From Pseudoalteromonas sp. FUC4 (GTDB taxonomy: Bacteria; Pseudomonadota; Gammaproteobacteria; Enterobacterales; Alteromonadaceae): a stretch of DNA of 64,000 nucleotides. The position numbers and the translations under genes are program-made. Each line of letters opens with the position of its first letter. The first letter of the stretch is position 1. Below, piece after piece: positions 9,121-17,340 of the stretch. Under the pieces are notes generated by a model. That model ran no database searches. It worked only from the letters and a program-made list of their open reading frames with translations, and was not told the DNA's origin. The stretch is taken from the NCBI RefSeq assembly GCF_008370255.1, contig NZ_SEUI01000004.1, positions 135,987 to 199,986 of the forward strand. The letters run 5' to 3'.

Positions 9121-9459
9121 AATAGCTCCTGAAAATTAGTATCTGTTGATGGATACTGTGCACCTAAAAAGGTTTATTAGCGTGGTTTTAGCATACCGTG
9201 TTTTTAAGCTAGGATCAGCATTGAAAACAAGATATTAAATATTTTTACTTATACCTTATTGACTAACATGAACTCTGCTTGAGATAGATTTATTATCCAG
9301 AGTTCTGTTAACTATATATGGGGGGGCTTTATCGTTTTTTAAACGTCTCTAAGTGCTCCTAAACTCGCATTTTAGGTTGGTTTGGGTATACTTGCGTGGC
9401 TAAAGTACAAAACATTTGAAACATCACGTTTTAAAACATAATTTCATAGTGGAAGTAGA
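9121..9459. other. Divergent intergenic region gpmI / rhodanese
   Basis: This 339-base AT-rich stretch must carry both divergent promoters. It holds a run of seven G residues near 9323 and an 8-bp inverted repeat, GAACTCTG (9270-9277) / CAGAGTTC (9298-9305), of unknown meaning. No gene or clear consensus promoter is seen. Confidence 0.5.
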
Positions 9460-9891
9460 ATGGATCAATATATTGAATTTATTACAAATCACCCCATTTT
9501 AAGCCTTGCTTGGGTTGGTATTGTTTTCCTTATAGTTAGTGGCTGGATAAAAAGTAAGCTTTCAGCTGTTCGTCAAATAAATCCTCAGCAGCTTACGTTA
9601 CTTATTAACCGTGATGACGGTCAAGTAATCGATATACGTGCGCAAAAAGAGTTTAATGCAGGGCGTATTTCTGGTGCTGAGCACTTAAGCCCAGAGAATG
9701 CGAAAAAATCTGACTTTTCAAGCCTTGAAAAGTACAAGACTAAACCCATTATAGTTGTATGTACTACAGGTATGACTGCCCAAAGTACTGCAGCCGCTAT
9801 GAGTAAAGCTGGTTTTGAACGAGTTTACTTATTAGCAGGTGGCATGGGTGCGTGGCAATCTGCCAGCTTACCAACTACAACAGGTCGCTAA
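9460..9891 (+). CDS. yibN: Membrane-anchored rhodanese-like protein (YibN type)
   Basis: This is a single-domain sulfurtransferase-like protein of 143 residues. One membrane segment (about 13-29) is followed by a cytoplasmic rhodanese domain (about 43-138) with active-site Cys101 in VVCTTGMTAQS and an ending GGMGAWQ typical of the family. The sulfur acceptor is unknown. It is the first gene of the yibN-grxC-secB-gpsA cluster, an order shared with enteric bacteria. Confidence 0.9.
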   Translation: MDQYIEFITNHPILSLAWVGIVFLIVSGWIKSKLSAVRQINPQQLTLLINRDDGQVIDIRAQKEFNAGRISGAEHLSPENAKKSDFSSLEKYKTKPIIVVCTTGMTAQSTAAAMSKAGFERVYLLAGGMGAWQSASLPTTTGR

Positions 9892-9922
9892 TCAGTTTAG
9901 CTAGGCCGATAGAGGATTTATT

Positions 9923-10180
9923 ATGAGTAATGTTGTTTTATACACCAAGGCGTATTGTCCATTTTGTCAGCGTGCTCTTTCGCTTTTAAACAGCAAAGGC
10001 GTTGAATACACAAATTATGATATTGGTGTGCAGCCTGAGCTACGCGATGAAATGATTGCCAAAGCAGGTGGTGCAAGCACAGTACCGCAAATTTTTATTA
10101 ATGATGAACATATCGGTGGCTGCGACGACATGATGGCTATTGAAGCGCAAGGTAAACTTGACGCTAAGCTAAACGCTTAA
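9923..10180 (+). CDS. grxC: Glutaredoxin 3
   Basis: This is a small cytoplasmic glutathione-dependent dithiol oxidoreductase of 85 residues. The active site Cys12-Pro-Phe-Cys15 follows the first beta strand. The TVPQIFI cis-proline loop and the GGCDD segment that binds glutathione are intact. It lies 31 bases after the rhodanese gene with a GAGG ribosome-binding site, and 34 bases before secB. Confidence 0.96.
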   Translation: MSNVVLYTKAYCPFCQRALSLLNSKGVEYTNYDIGVQPELRDEMIAKAGGASTVPQIFINDEHIGGCDDMMAIEAQGKLDAKLNA

Positions 10181-10214
10181 TTTAATTATAATAACGAACA
10201 AGTTAGGAATAACA

Positions 10215-10700
10215 ATGAACGAAGAAAATCAAAACGTAGCAGCTGCAGAAGCTGGCGCACAATTTACTATTCAACGCATTTACACTAAAGATGTATCGTT
10301 TGAAACGCCAAACTCTCCGGCCATCTTTCAAAAAGAATGGACGCCAGAAGTTAAGCTAGACCTAGATACACGCTCAAACAAGTTGGACGAAGGTGTATTT
10401 GAAGTTGTTTTAGCGCTAACTGTAACTGCATCTATTGGTGAAGAAACTGCGTTCTTATGTGAAATTCAACAAGCAGGTATTTTTACTATTGCTGAAGTTG
10501 AAGAAGTGCAACTTGCGCACATGCTAGGTGCATTTTGCCCTAACGTATTATTCCCATATGCACGTGAAGCTGTTTCAAACCTTGTTAACCGTGGTACTTT
10601 CCCACAGCTTAACCTTGCGCCAGTTAATTTTGATGCGTTATTTGCACAATACATGCAACAACGTACTGCGCAAGCTGACCAGGCTTCAGCAGACGCATAA
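10215..10700 (+). CDS. secB: SecB, protein-export chaperone
   Basis: SecB is a tetrameric cytoplasmic chaperone that keeps presecretory proteins unfolded and passes them to SecA. The 161-residue sequence has the conserved [19 protein letters not shown] strand and the [21 protein letters not shown] region that forms the client groove and tetramer interface. The stop is three bases from the gpsA start, so the two are co-translated. Confidence 0.97.
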   Translation: MNEENQNVAAAEAGAQFTIQRIYTKDVSFETPNSPAIFQKEWTPEVKLDLDTRSNKLDEGVFEVVLALTVTASIGEETAFLCEIQQAGIFTIAEVEEVQLAHMLGAFCPNVLFPYAREAVSNLVNRGTFPQLNLAPVNFDALFAQYMQQRTAQADQASADA

Positions 10701-10703
10701 CTT

Positions 10704-11711
10704 ATGAGTACAGCAACTACAGCTGTTACTGTATTAGGGGCGGGGTCTTACGGCACCGCCCTTGCTATTTGTTTAGCCCGAAATGGTCACCAGGTGACAC
10801 TTTGGGGAAGAAATAGCGACGACGTTGCCACGCTTGCAGCTGAGCGGAAAAATCAACGTTACTTACCTGATGCTCCTTTCCCAGATACTCTTACTCTTGA
10901 AGCTAACTTACAAAATGCCGTTGCTAGCAGTGCTATTGTACTTGTTGTTGTGCCAAGCCATGCGTTTGGCGACACGCTTGCGCAGATAAAACCTGCATTG
11001 CAAGACGGTGCTAAAGTAGCGTGGGCAACTAAAGGGCTTGAGCCTAATACTGGACGTTTGTTACAAGAAGTTGCTTTGCAAGAATTGGGTGATGACATTC
11101 CACTTGCGGTACTTTCGGGTCCTACGTTTGCAAAAGAAATGGCGATGGGGTCACCTACAGCTATTTCAGTGTCTTCAACGTCACCTGAATTTGCACAGCA
11201 ACTGGCTGATTTACTTCATTGTGGTCGCTCATTCCGTGTGTATAACAATGATGACTTTATCGGTATACAGCTCGGTGGTGCGGTTAAAAATGTAATTGCA
11301 ATTGGCGCCGGTATTTCGGACGGTGTAGGTTTTGGTGCTAATGCGCGTACCGCGCTCATTACCCGAGGCCTTGCAGAGCTCACTCGTTTAGGTTGTGCTC
11401 TGGGCGCTAAGCCAGAAACCTTTATGGGAATGGCAGGCCTTGGTGATTTAATACTAACCTGTACAGATAACCAATCACGTAATCGTCGATTTGGTTTGGC
11501 GTTAGGTAAAGGCGAGAGTGTTGATGCTGCTATTGAGTCTATCGGCCAAGTAGTTGAAGGCTTTAGAAACACTAAAGAAGTGTATTTACTAGCGCAGCGT
11601 GCTGGCGTAGAAATGCCAATCACAGAGCAAATTTATAAAGTACTTTATGAAAATAAAGACATGAAAGAAGCCGCTATGGCTCTTTTAGGACGAGAACAAC
11701 GCGCTGAATAA
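10704..11711 (+). CDS. gpsA: NAD(P)-dependent glycerol-3-phosphate dehydrogenase
   Basis: GpsA makes sn-glycerol 3-phosphate from dihydroxyacetone phosphate for phospholipid synthesis. The 335-residue protein has the N-terminal Rossmann motif [10 protein letters not shown] (about residues 12-21), the WATKGLE segment, the catalytic lysine region [15 protein letters not shown] and the substrate loop [13 protein letters not shown]. It ends the yibN-grxC-secB-gpsA cluster and is followed by a very strong terminator. Confidence 0.97.
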   Translation: MSTATTAVTVLGAGSYGTALAICLARNGHQVTLWGRNSDDVATLAAERKNQRYLPDAPFPDTLTLEANLQNAVASSAIVLVVVPSHAFGDTLAQIKPALQDGAKVAWATKGLEPNTGRLLQEVALQELGDDIPLAVLSGPTFAKEMAMGSPTAISVSSTSPEFAQQLADLLHCGRSFRVYNNDDFIGIQLGGAVKNVIAIGAGISDGVGFGANARTALITRGLAELTRLGCALGAKPETFMGMAGLGDLILTCTDNQSRNRRFGLALGKGESVDAAIESIGQVVEGFRNTKEVYLLAQRAGVEMPITEQIYKVLYENKDMKEAAMALLGREQRAE

Positions 11712-11720
11712 GCGCTTGAG

Positions 11721-11773
11721 CTAGGCCTTAACTAAAAAACCGACATTATGTCGGTTTTTTAGTTAAGGCCTAG
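11721..11773. terminator. Bidirectional terminator with a 25-bp perfect stem
   Basis: Arms 11721-11745 and 11749-11773 are perfectly complementary, with only TTA in the loop. The inner part, ACCGACA / TGTCGGT flanked by A6 and T6, is a classic terminator read from both sides. The outer 12 bp (CTAGGCCTTAAC / GTTAAGGCCTAG) extend it. It separates convergent gpsA and trmL. Confidence 0.92.
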
Positions 11774-11783
11774 CGGATTATAT

Positions 11784-12248
11784 TTACTGGGCGTTAGGGA
11801 AGCCCAACTGACGCCACGACTCGTAAACAAATACGGCGACTGCATTTGACAGGTTCATACTACGGCTATTTGCTTGCATAGGAATACGTACACGCTGATC
11901 GTTTGGTAATGCTTGGATCATATCATCAGGCAAGCCGCGAGTCTCTGGGCCAAATACCAAACAGTCACCCGCTTCGTAACTTGCTTCATGGTGAAACTGA
12001 CTACCTTTGGTTGTGCATGCATACACTTTTTTTGGTTTACATTTTTCAAGGTAATCCTCAAATGAGGCATGGCGTTGAACATGACTAAATTCATGGTAAT
12101 CAAGTCCTGCACGTTTCACGCGCTTATCGTCCCACTCAAAACCTAATGGCTCTATTAAATGTAATGCATAGCCGGTGTTGGCACATAGGCGAATAATATT
12201 ACCAGTGTTAGGCGGTATTTCAGGTTGGTATAAAACAATATCCAGCAT
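11784..12248 (-). CDS. trmL: TrmL, tRNA (cytidine/uridine-34-2'-O)-methyltransferase
   Basis: TrmL is a SPOUT methyltransferase that 2'-O-methylates the wobble base of leucine tRNAs. I start it at the internal ATG ([17 protein letters not shown]), which has an AAGG ribosome-binding site and gives 154 residues, the usual length; an upstream in-frame start would add 16 poorly conserved residues. The SAM-binding knot motifs [11 protein letters not shown] and [18 protein letters not shown] are present. Confidence 0.94.
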   Translation of the reverse strand: MLDIVLYQPEIPPNTGNIIRLCANTGYALHLIEPLGFEWDDKRVKRAGLDYHEFSHVQRHASFEDYLEKCKPKKVYACTTKGSQFHHEASYEAGDCLVFGPETRGLPDDMIQALPNDQRVRIPMQANSRSMNLSNAVAVFVYESWRQLGFPNAQ

Positions 12249-12358
12249 AATGAGCCTTATAAAATAATCTGTAGTTTGACGAAGGGCAGTATACACGAAA
12301 CCTTTTAAAAAAATGATATACTCACACTATTGAATACTCCTAATTATCGGATTAAAAC

Positions 12359-13276
12359 GTGCATAACCGTAGCTACGAATTTTGGGTTAAAACTTCCAGC
12401 ATTGTTACCATGGTAATGGTTAGTTTAATGATTGGCGCAAAAACATGGGCGTGGCTTGCTTCGGGCTCGGCCTCAATGCTTGGCTCGTTAACTGATTCGT
12501 TAATGGATATAACAGCCACTGCTATGAGCTTTTTAGTTTTGGGTTACGCACTGCGCCCAGCGGATGATGACCATAGGTTTGGGCACGGAAAAGCTGAAGC
12601 ACTAGCAGGACTTGGCCAAGCTGCGTTTATTGCAGGCTCAGGTTGCCTACTTGCTTTTCATGGTATTGAGCGTTTATTTAATCCTATACAGTTAAGCCAT
12701 TCTTTATTAGGCGTGTGGGTAAGTATTTTTGCTATTGCATGTACGCTGGTAATTGTATTTGTGCAAAATAAAGTAGTTAAGTACACCGATTCAATTGCTA
12801 TAAAAGCCGACTCAGTTCATTACAAAGGCGATTTAATATTAAACGCTGCGGTGCTGTTAGCTATTTTGTTAGCTTATTATGGTGTGCTGTATGCCGATCC
12901 TGTTTTTGCGATAGGTGTAGCGGGTTACTTACTTTATAACAGTTGGGATATAGCGCGCGATAGTGCCGATCACTTAATGGATAAAGAGCTTCCAGACGAT
13001 GAAAAGCAAAGCATATTTGACATAGCCAGAGCCCATGCTGATGTGCATGGCGTGCATGATATTCGTACTCGCCAAGGCGGAAAAGTTAAGTTTATCCAAA
13101 TGCACTTAGAGCTTGATGATAACTTAAGTTTAATACGAGCTCATAACGTAGCTGATGAAGTGGAGTCAATGCTTAAAGAACGTTTTGAATCTGAGGTAGA
13201 TATACTGATCCACCTCGATCCTTTATCGGTACTTGCTAAGCCGTCACCGACTCACAAAACTGATACAAGCTTTTAA
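12359..13276 (+). CDS. fieF: Cation-efflux protein of the CDF family (FieF type)
   Basis: This is an inner-membrane divalent-metal/proton antiporter exporting iron or zinc. The 305-residue protein has six membrane segments, metal-site motifs DSLMD (about residues 45-49) and HRFGHGKAEA, the second site DSVHYKGD, and a C-terminal cytoplasmic dimer domain (about 205-295). The start is GTG. The last 41 bases overlap the 3' end of the convergent lysophospholipase gene. Confidence 0.92.
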   Translation: MHNRSYEFWVKTSSIVTMVMVSLMIGAKTWAWLASGSASMLGSLTDSLMDITATAMSFLVLGYALRPADDDHRFGHGKAEALAGLGQAAFIAGSGCLLAFHGIERLFNPIQLSHSLLGVWVSIFAIACTLVIVFVQNKVVKYTDSIAIKADSVHYKGDLILNAAVLLAILLAYYGVLYADPVFAIGVAGYLLYNSWDIARDSADHLMDKELPDDEKQSIFDIARAHADVHGVHDIRTRQGGKVKFIQMHLELDDNLSLIRAHNVADEVESMLKERFESEVDILIHLDPLSVLAKPSPTHKTDTSF

Positions 13277-14183
13277 GCAATGGCTGACGTATTTCATCAC
13301 GTTCAAAAAATAGCTCGTGTTTAGCACCTTCAAAACTTTTAAGTACTGTATTTACGTGTCTGTTTGCTAATTTATATTGGGCATTGTTATCGACTACTTC
13401 GTCGTTTTGCGCGCTGGCAATATAAAGTGGGATAGTCACGCTTAAGTTATCCACAGAAGTTATAAATGCAAACGTTGCATTTAGCCAGCCGTAAGTAACA
13501 CCGCCCAGCTGTAGTAATGGCTCTTCTTTATATGTTTGTCTAAATAGCTCGTAACGCACTGGACTGCTGGTTAATACATTTGTAGCAAACTCATCGGGTA
13601 TATAATCGGTTTGCCCTAGCGCGTAGTTGTCTTTTTGACCCAAAAGGGTAGCGGTGCTGGCTATTAATTTAGCTAAAGGTTTTGGAGTGTTTTTTGTGTA
13701 AATATCAAGCATCGGCGCTGATAAAAACGCGCCACTAAAATTGTGTTCAAAATGCGCAAGGTAATCAAATGCAATAGCGCCGCCCATTGAATGACTCACT
13801 AATACTTTTTTACCCTGCCAATAAGTATCCACAACTTGTTTATTAAATAAGTTTAGATCGGCACTGTAATCGTTAAATTGGTTAACGTGGCCTTTATGCT
13901 TATTTATTAAGTGGCGATAAGAGCGGCCTTGTCCTTGGTGGTCGACTATGAACACGGCAAAATTATTGTTATAAAGCTCCCACAACAATTCTTTATATTT
14001 ATCTAACCCCTCAAGGCGCCCCGAACTGATAACAATGGCAGTTTGAGCTTTTTCAGGTATGGCATAAGCATAAAATAATTGCCCGTTAGGCGTATCTAAA
14101 TAAGCTTTAATTAGCGTGTTTTTATAAAAGTTATTAATTGTTATTTGATTACTTTTCAGCTCACGCTCACTACTATAAAACAT
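13236..14183 (-). CDS. pldB: Alpha/beta hydrolase, lysophospholipase L2-like
   Basis: The 315-residue protein lacks an obvious signal peptide. The nucleophile elbow is VSHSMGGA (about residues 178-185), the acid is likely in ASAQNDEVVD, and the histidine in FEGAKHELFFERDE, matching the serine-aminopeptidase S33 / PldB group. It probably hydrolyses lysophospholipids or monoacylglycerols. It begins three bases after the cpxA stop, so it is likely co-expressed with cpxRA, linking lipid turnover to envelope stress; that link is inference. Confidence 0.82.
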   Translation of the reverse strand: MFYSSERELKSNQITINNFYKNTLIKAYLDTPNGQLFYAYAIPEKAQTAIVISSGRLEGLDKYKELLWELYNNNFAVFIVDHQGQGRSYRHLINKHKGHVNQFNDYSADLNLFNKQVVDTYWQGKKVLVSHSMGGAIAFDYLAHFEHNFSGAFLSAPMLDIYTKNTPKPLAKLIASTATLLGQKDNYALGQTDYIPDEFATNVLTSSPVRYELFRQTYKEEPLLQLGGVTYGWLNATFAFITSVDNLSVTIPLYIASAQNDEVVDNNAQYKLANRHVNTVLKSFEGAKHELFFERDEIRQPLLKSLYQFCESVTA

Positions 14184-14186
14184 GGT

Positions 14187-15602
14187 TTACTCTTTTATTA
14201 ATGGCAAGGTTATATTAGCACACAAGCCACCTAGTTCTTTATTTGATAATACTAGACTACCGCCATGCGCAGTAATAGCATTTTTAGCAATCGCCAGCCC
14301 TAAACCCGTGCCGCCACTTACTCGGTCGCGCGCATCTGATTGCCTAAAAAAGGGCTCACAAAGCTTACTCAGTTGATCATCTGGCACACCAGAGCCGTCA
14401 TCACATATTTCTATAAAAATGGCATCTGTGTGCTTTAGAGTAATGCTAATTGTATTGTTTGCGTATTTAATAGCGTTGCGAAGTAGGTTTTCAAGCGCAC
14501 TGGCAATAAGGCCTTCGTCGCAATCAATATTTACTTCTACAGCGCCCATTATATTTAGCTGCTTATTATTTTGTTTTGCTTCAAACTGCGCATCGTTAAG
14601 CACATGATCTACTATTATTTGCAGTGATTGTTTTTGCAGTGAAAGAGCTTGGCTTTTTGCTTCTAAGCGAGACACTTGCAGCACGTCGGCAATCATTTTA
14701 TCAAGCTGATTTGCTTCTTTTTCTATGCGTAATAAATACGATTGGCTAGCGTCGTTAGCTTGCATTTGTGCAAGCCCGGTAGCCATTTTTAAACGTGTAA
14801 GGGGCGAGCGTAACTCATGTGATATGTCGGCTAATAAGCGTTTTTGTGAACTAATTAAAAGCTCTAACTGATTAGCCATGCTGTTAAAGTCTCGCCCAAG
14901 TATTCCTAGCTCATCTTTTCGGTTTACAGAAATGTCGGCTCTTGCGCTTAGGTTGCCCGCTGATAGTTTAATAGCCGCTTTTTTAAGGCTATTTATAGGG
15001 GCTATTAAGTTGCGGCTAAATACAAAGCTTAAAATAAGAGAGGCAACAATTGCGATGACTATTTTCATCCAATTAGGCATAAGCTTAAAGCGCATAAGTA
15101 ACGGTGGCTGATGATTAATATCTATTTCATATAGATAAAAATTTCCTTCAGGCACGTTTATATTAACAGGACCAAAAGCTTGGTATTTTTCAGTGAAAAT
15201 AATTTGCGGCGACATATTTTGGGTAAAGTTCAATAAACTTAAGTCGATGCTCTCTGGCACCTCTTTATTACTTAGAGAATCCTCACTTTGCATTGCACTT
15301 AAGTATAAAAGTTTACGCTTTGACAGGCGAGGGTGCGCTAACACTTCGCTTAGAGTTCGTTTGTGCTTTATGGTGGAGCGCTCAATACTTTTGGCTGTAT
15401 ATATAAGGTTTTTTTTCATCGGGCCATAAAGTGGCTCGTTAGATACCGTATTAATAGCGGTTATATTACTTAAAAATATAAGCGCTGCTACGGTGCCGAT
15501 TATAGTTAACCAAAACCAAATAAATATTTTAAAAAACAGGTAGTGCCCAGGATGTTTTAACCACGCAAAGTAGATGCTTTTATTCGCCTTGGATAAAGAC
15601 AT
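14187..15602 (-). CDS. cpxA: CpxA-like envelope-stress sensor histidine kinase
   Basis: This is an inner-membrane kinase of 471 residues. The first membrane segment is at about 18-42, then a periplasmic sensor domain (about 43-175), a second membrane segment, a HAMP domain (SRNLIAPINSLKKAA onward), the phospho-acceptor DISHELRSPLTRL and the ATPase motifs NLLRNAIKYAN and GGTGLGLAI. I chose the ATG at 15602, which overlaps the response regulator by 23 bases; a start 11 codons earlier is possible but lies deeper inside cpxR. It should signal misfolded envelope protein to CpxR. Confidence 0.88.
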   Translation of the reverse strand: MSLSKANKSIYFAWLKHPGHYLFFKIFIWFWLTIIGTVAALIFLSNITAINTVSNEPLYGPMKKNLIYTAKSIERSTIKHKRTLSEVLAHPRLSKRKLLYLSAMQSEDSLSNKEVPESIDLSLLNFTQNMSPQIIFTEKYQAFGPVNINVPEGNFYLYEIDINHQPPLLMRFKLMPNWMKIVIAIVASLILSFVFSRNLIAPINSLKKAAIKLSAGNLSARADISVNRKDELGILGRDFNSMANQLELLISSQKRLLADISHELRSPLTRLKMATGLAQMQANDASQSYLLRIEKEANQLDKMIADVLQVSRLEAKSQALSLQKQSLQIIVDHVLNDAQFEAKQNNKQLNIMGAVEVNIDCDEGLIASALENLLRNAIKYANNTISITLKHTDAIFIEICDDGSGVPDDQLSKLCEPFFRQSDARDRVSGGTGLGLAIAKNAITAHGGSLVLSNKELGGLCANITLPLIKE

Positions 15603-16269
15603 AACCCGTACCTCGCATTGTTTTAATTCGCTCACCTGGAATATGTTCTGCTATTTTTTTGCGGATATTACTTACATGCATATCGATAGAGCGATCAAAA
15701 GAAGCTAAACGCCTACCAAGTACTTCTTCACTAATTTGCTCTTTACTAACCACTTCACCTGCATTTTTACACAATAGCGTGAGTATTTCGTACTCTGTAC
15801 CTGTAAGGGTTAGTGTAGAGTCGTCTATTGAGGCTTCTCGAGCTGCAAGGTTAACAGTAATGCCATTAACGAGTAACTTACTCGTTGTAGCTATATTTAA
15901 GCTATTAATGTGCTCTATACGGCGAGTTATCGCTTTTACGCGGGCTAGTAATTCACGATGATTAAAAGGCTTTGGAATGTAATCGTCAGCGCCTAGCTCT
16001 AGACCAAAAATACGGTCAAAGTCTTCACCTTTTGCTGTAAGCATTATTACCGGTGTGAGTTTTGTTTGCCTAAGTTGTTTAAGTACTTCAAAACCATCAA
16101 GCGTTGGTAACATTACATCTAGCAATATCAGGGCGTAGTCATTTGCTTGTGCTAGTTTAAGGCCTTGTTCACCGTCGTGTACGCTTTGTATTTCAAAACC
16201 TTGGGCAGTTAAATATTCACTTAATAGCTCACAAAGGCCAGTGTCGTCATCAATCATTAATAGTTTCAT
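15580..16269 (-). CDS. cpxR: CpxR-like response regulator
   Basis: This is an OmpR-family regulator of 229 residues. The receiver domain (1-115) has the acidic pair DDD, the phospho-acceptor Asp in LILLDVMLP and Lys in YIPKPFN. The winged-helix DNA-binding domain (about 130-228) carries LTGTEYEILTLL and the recognition helix RSIDMHVSNIRKKI. It overlaps cpxA and is divergent from a CpxP/Spy gene, the classical Cpx arrangement. Confidence 0.92.
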   Translation of the reverse strand: MKLLMIDDDTGLCELLSEYLTAQGFEIQSVHDGEQGLKLAQANDYALILLDVMLPTLDGFEVLKQLRQTKLTPVIMLTAKGEDFDRIFGLELGADDYIPKPFNHRELLARVKAITRRIEHINSLNIATTSKLLVNGITVNLAAREASIDDSTLTLTGTEYEILTLLCKNAGEVVSKEQISEEVLGRRLASFDRSIDMHVSNIRKKIAEHIPGERIKTMRGTGYVFIQGE

Positions 16270-16331
16270 TTACAAACCCTTAGAGTTGTTTATAGCGTTA
16301 TTTTACCCGCTAAATAGTGCAAAGGTGAATC

Positions 16332-16347
16332 TTTACACAACCTTTAC
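16332..16347. promoter_or_regulatory. Candidate CpxR box between cpxR and cpxP-like gene
   Basis: TTTAC-N6-TTTAC (GTAAA-N6-GTAAA on the other strand) resembles the CpxR consensus GTAAA-N5-GTAAA with one extra spacer base. It lies in the shared divergent promoter region, so it could serve autoregulation and cpxP activation. Confidence 0.55.
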
Positions 16348-16434
16348 ACTGCTTTGCGTTACTTTGCGTTGAGTTAGGTATAGTTAACTCACTGGCTTAG
16401 CAGCCACAACCAACCCAATATTAAGGTAATGATT

Positions 16435-16923
16435 ATGACTAAATTAAACACACTTTCAAAATTAGTACTTATCTGTGGCTTAGCAACAGCAACGCTTGGT
16501 GCTGGTAGCGTGTTAGCTAAAGGCGACGGACATAAGCAAGGCCATTCTCAAGCTCGTTTTTTACTTTCTGAGCGCGGCGTTGAAAAATTAAACCTAACAG
16601 ATGAGCAGCAAACTAAGCTAAAGGCTATTTTTGAAGCGCAAAAAACACAAATGAAAGCACTGCGTGGCGACGATAAAGAAGCCCGTAAAGCGATGCGTGA
16701 AGCGCACAAAGCAAAAATGGATGCGTTACTTTCGGCTGCAACATTTGACGAAAATGCAGCAAAAGAGCTATTAAATGAACGTCATGCAAAAGGTGAGCAA
16801 TTTGGTTTAATTGAACTAAAAACACAACACCAAGTAATGCAAGTGCTTAACGCTGAGCAAAAAGAGAAGTTTGCTAAAATGCAAAAGCGTATGAATAAAA
16901 AGCATCGTAAACAAAAAAGTTAA
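16435..16923 (+). CDS. cpxP: Spy/CpxP-family periplasmic chaperone
   Basis: This small periplasmic protein of 162 residues has a signal peptide (about 1-28, ending VLA). Two LTxxQ-type motifs are visible, LNLTDEQQTKL and LNAEQKEKF, on helices rich in K, A and E, which defines the Spy/CpxP family. I chose the second of two close ATG codons because AAGG is eight bases upstream. Members bind misfolded proteins and, for CpxP, restrain CpxA. It is divergent from cpxRA, which supports the assignment. Confidence 0.88.
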   Translation: MTKLNTLSKLVLICGLATATLGAGSVLAKGDGHKQGHSQARFLLSERGVEKLNLTDEQQTKLKAIFEAQKTQMKALRGDDKEARKAMREAHKAKMDALLSAATFDENAAKELLNERHAKGEQFGLIELKTQHQVMQVLNAEQKEKFAKMQKRMNKKHRKQKS

Positions 16924-16936
16924 TTTTACTTTTTTG

Positions 16937-16977
16937 TAAATACTAAAAAACCAGCGTAATGCTGGTTTTTGTATTTA
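16937..16977. terminator. Bidirectional terminator, cpxP-like / yacG
   Basis: A stem AAAACCAGC / GCTGGTTTT around GTAAT is extended by outer TAAATAC / GTATTTA pairs with a small bulge. T-runs occur on both strands, serving the two convergent genes. Confidence 0.8.
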
Positions 16978-16995
16978 GGGCATTATGAAGATAAA

Positions 16996-17226
16996 TTATT
17001 TAAAAAAGTCATCTTCATTTTTAGCCATCATTGCCTCAATATCTTCTATCATGTCTTGGCTAAACTCTTCAGCCGAAGTGATTGGTGCAGAAATTTTATT
17101 ATTTTCGAACGACCATTCACCTAAATCAATTAGTTGGCAGCGCTTTGAGCAAAAAGGGCGAAATGGGCTTTGCTCTGACCATTCAACTTTAGTTTTACAG
17201 GTTGGGCAGTTTACAACAGTAGGCAT
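16996..17226 (-). CDS. yacG: YacG, zinc-binding DNA gyrase inhibitor
   Basis: The 76-residue protein has a four-cysteine zinc site, Cys7-x2-Cys10 and Cys26-x3-Cys30, with the YacG signature [14 protein letters not shown]. Family members bind GyrB and inhibit gyrase in E. coli. It normally follows coaE; here pilB lies between the two. Confidence 0.93.
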   Translation of the reverse strand: MPTVVNCPTCKTKVEWSEQSPFRPFCSKRCQLIDLGEWSFENNKISAPITSAEEFSQDMIEDIEAMMAKNEDDFFK

Positions 17227-17294
17227 AAATTACTCTCTACAAATTTTTGGTGCATATTACATTACTTAGATATGAGTCTCTAGGTATAAGTAAG

Positions 17295-17319
17295 GCTCTG
17301 AACTTGGTGTTCAGAACCT
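17295..17319 (-). terminator. Inverted repeat after pilB
   Basis: TCTGAAC / GTTCAGA with a 5-base loop lies about 25 bases beyond the pilB stop. The following minus-strand sequence has only a poor T-run, so this is a weak terminator candidate. Confidence 0.35.
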
Positions 17320-17340
17320 TGTAGCCATTGCTATGGGCTT

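Noticed and set aside
9270-9305. GAACTCTG / CAGAGTTC inverted repeat as a terminator or operator
   Set aside because: The 20-base loop and lack of a T-run or known motif give no support for either.
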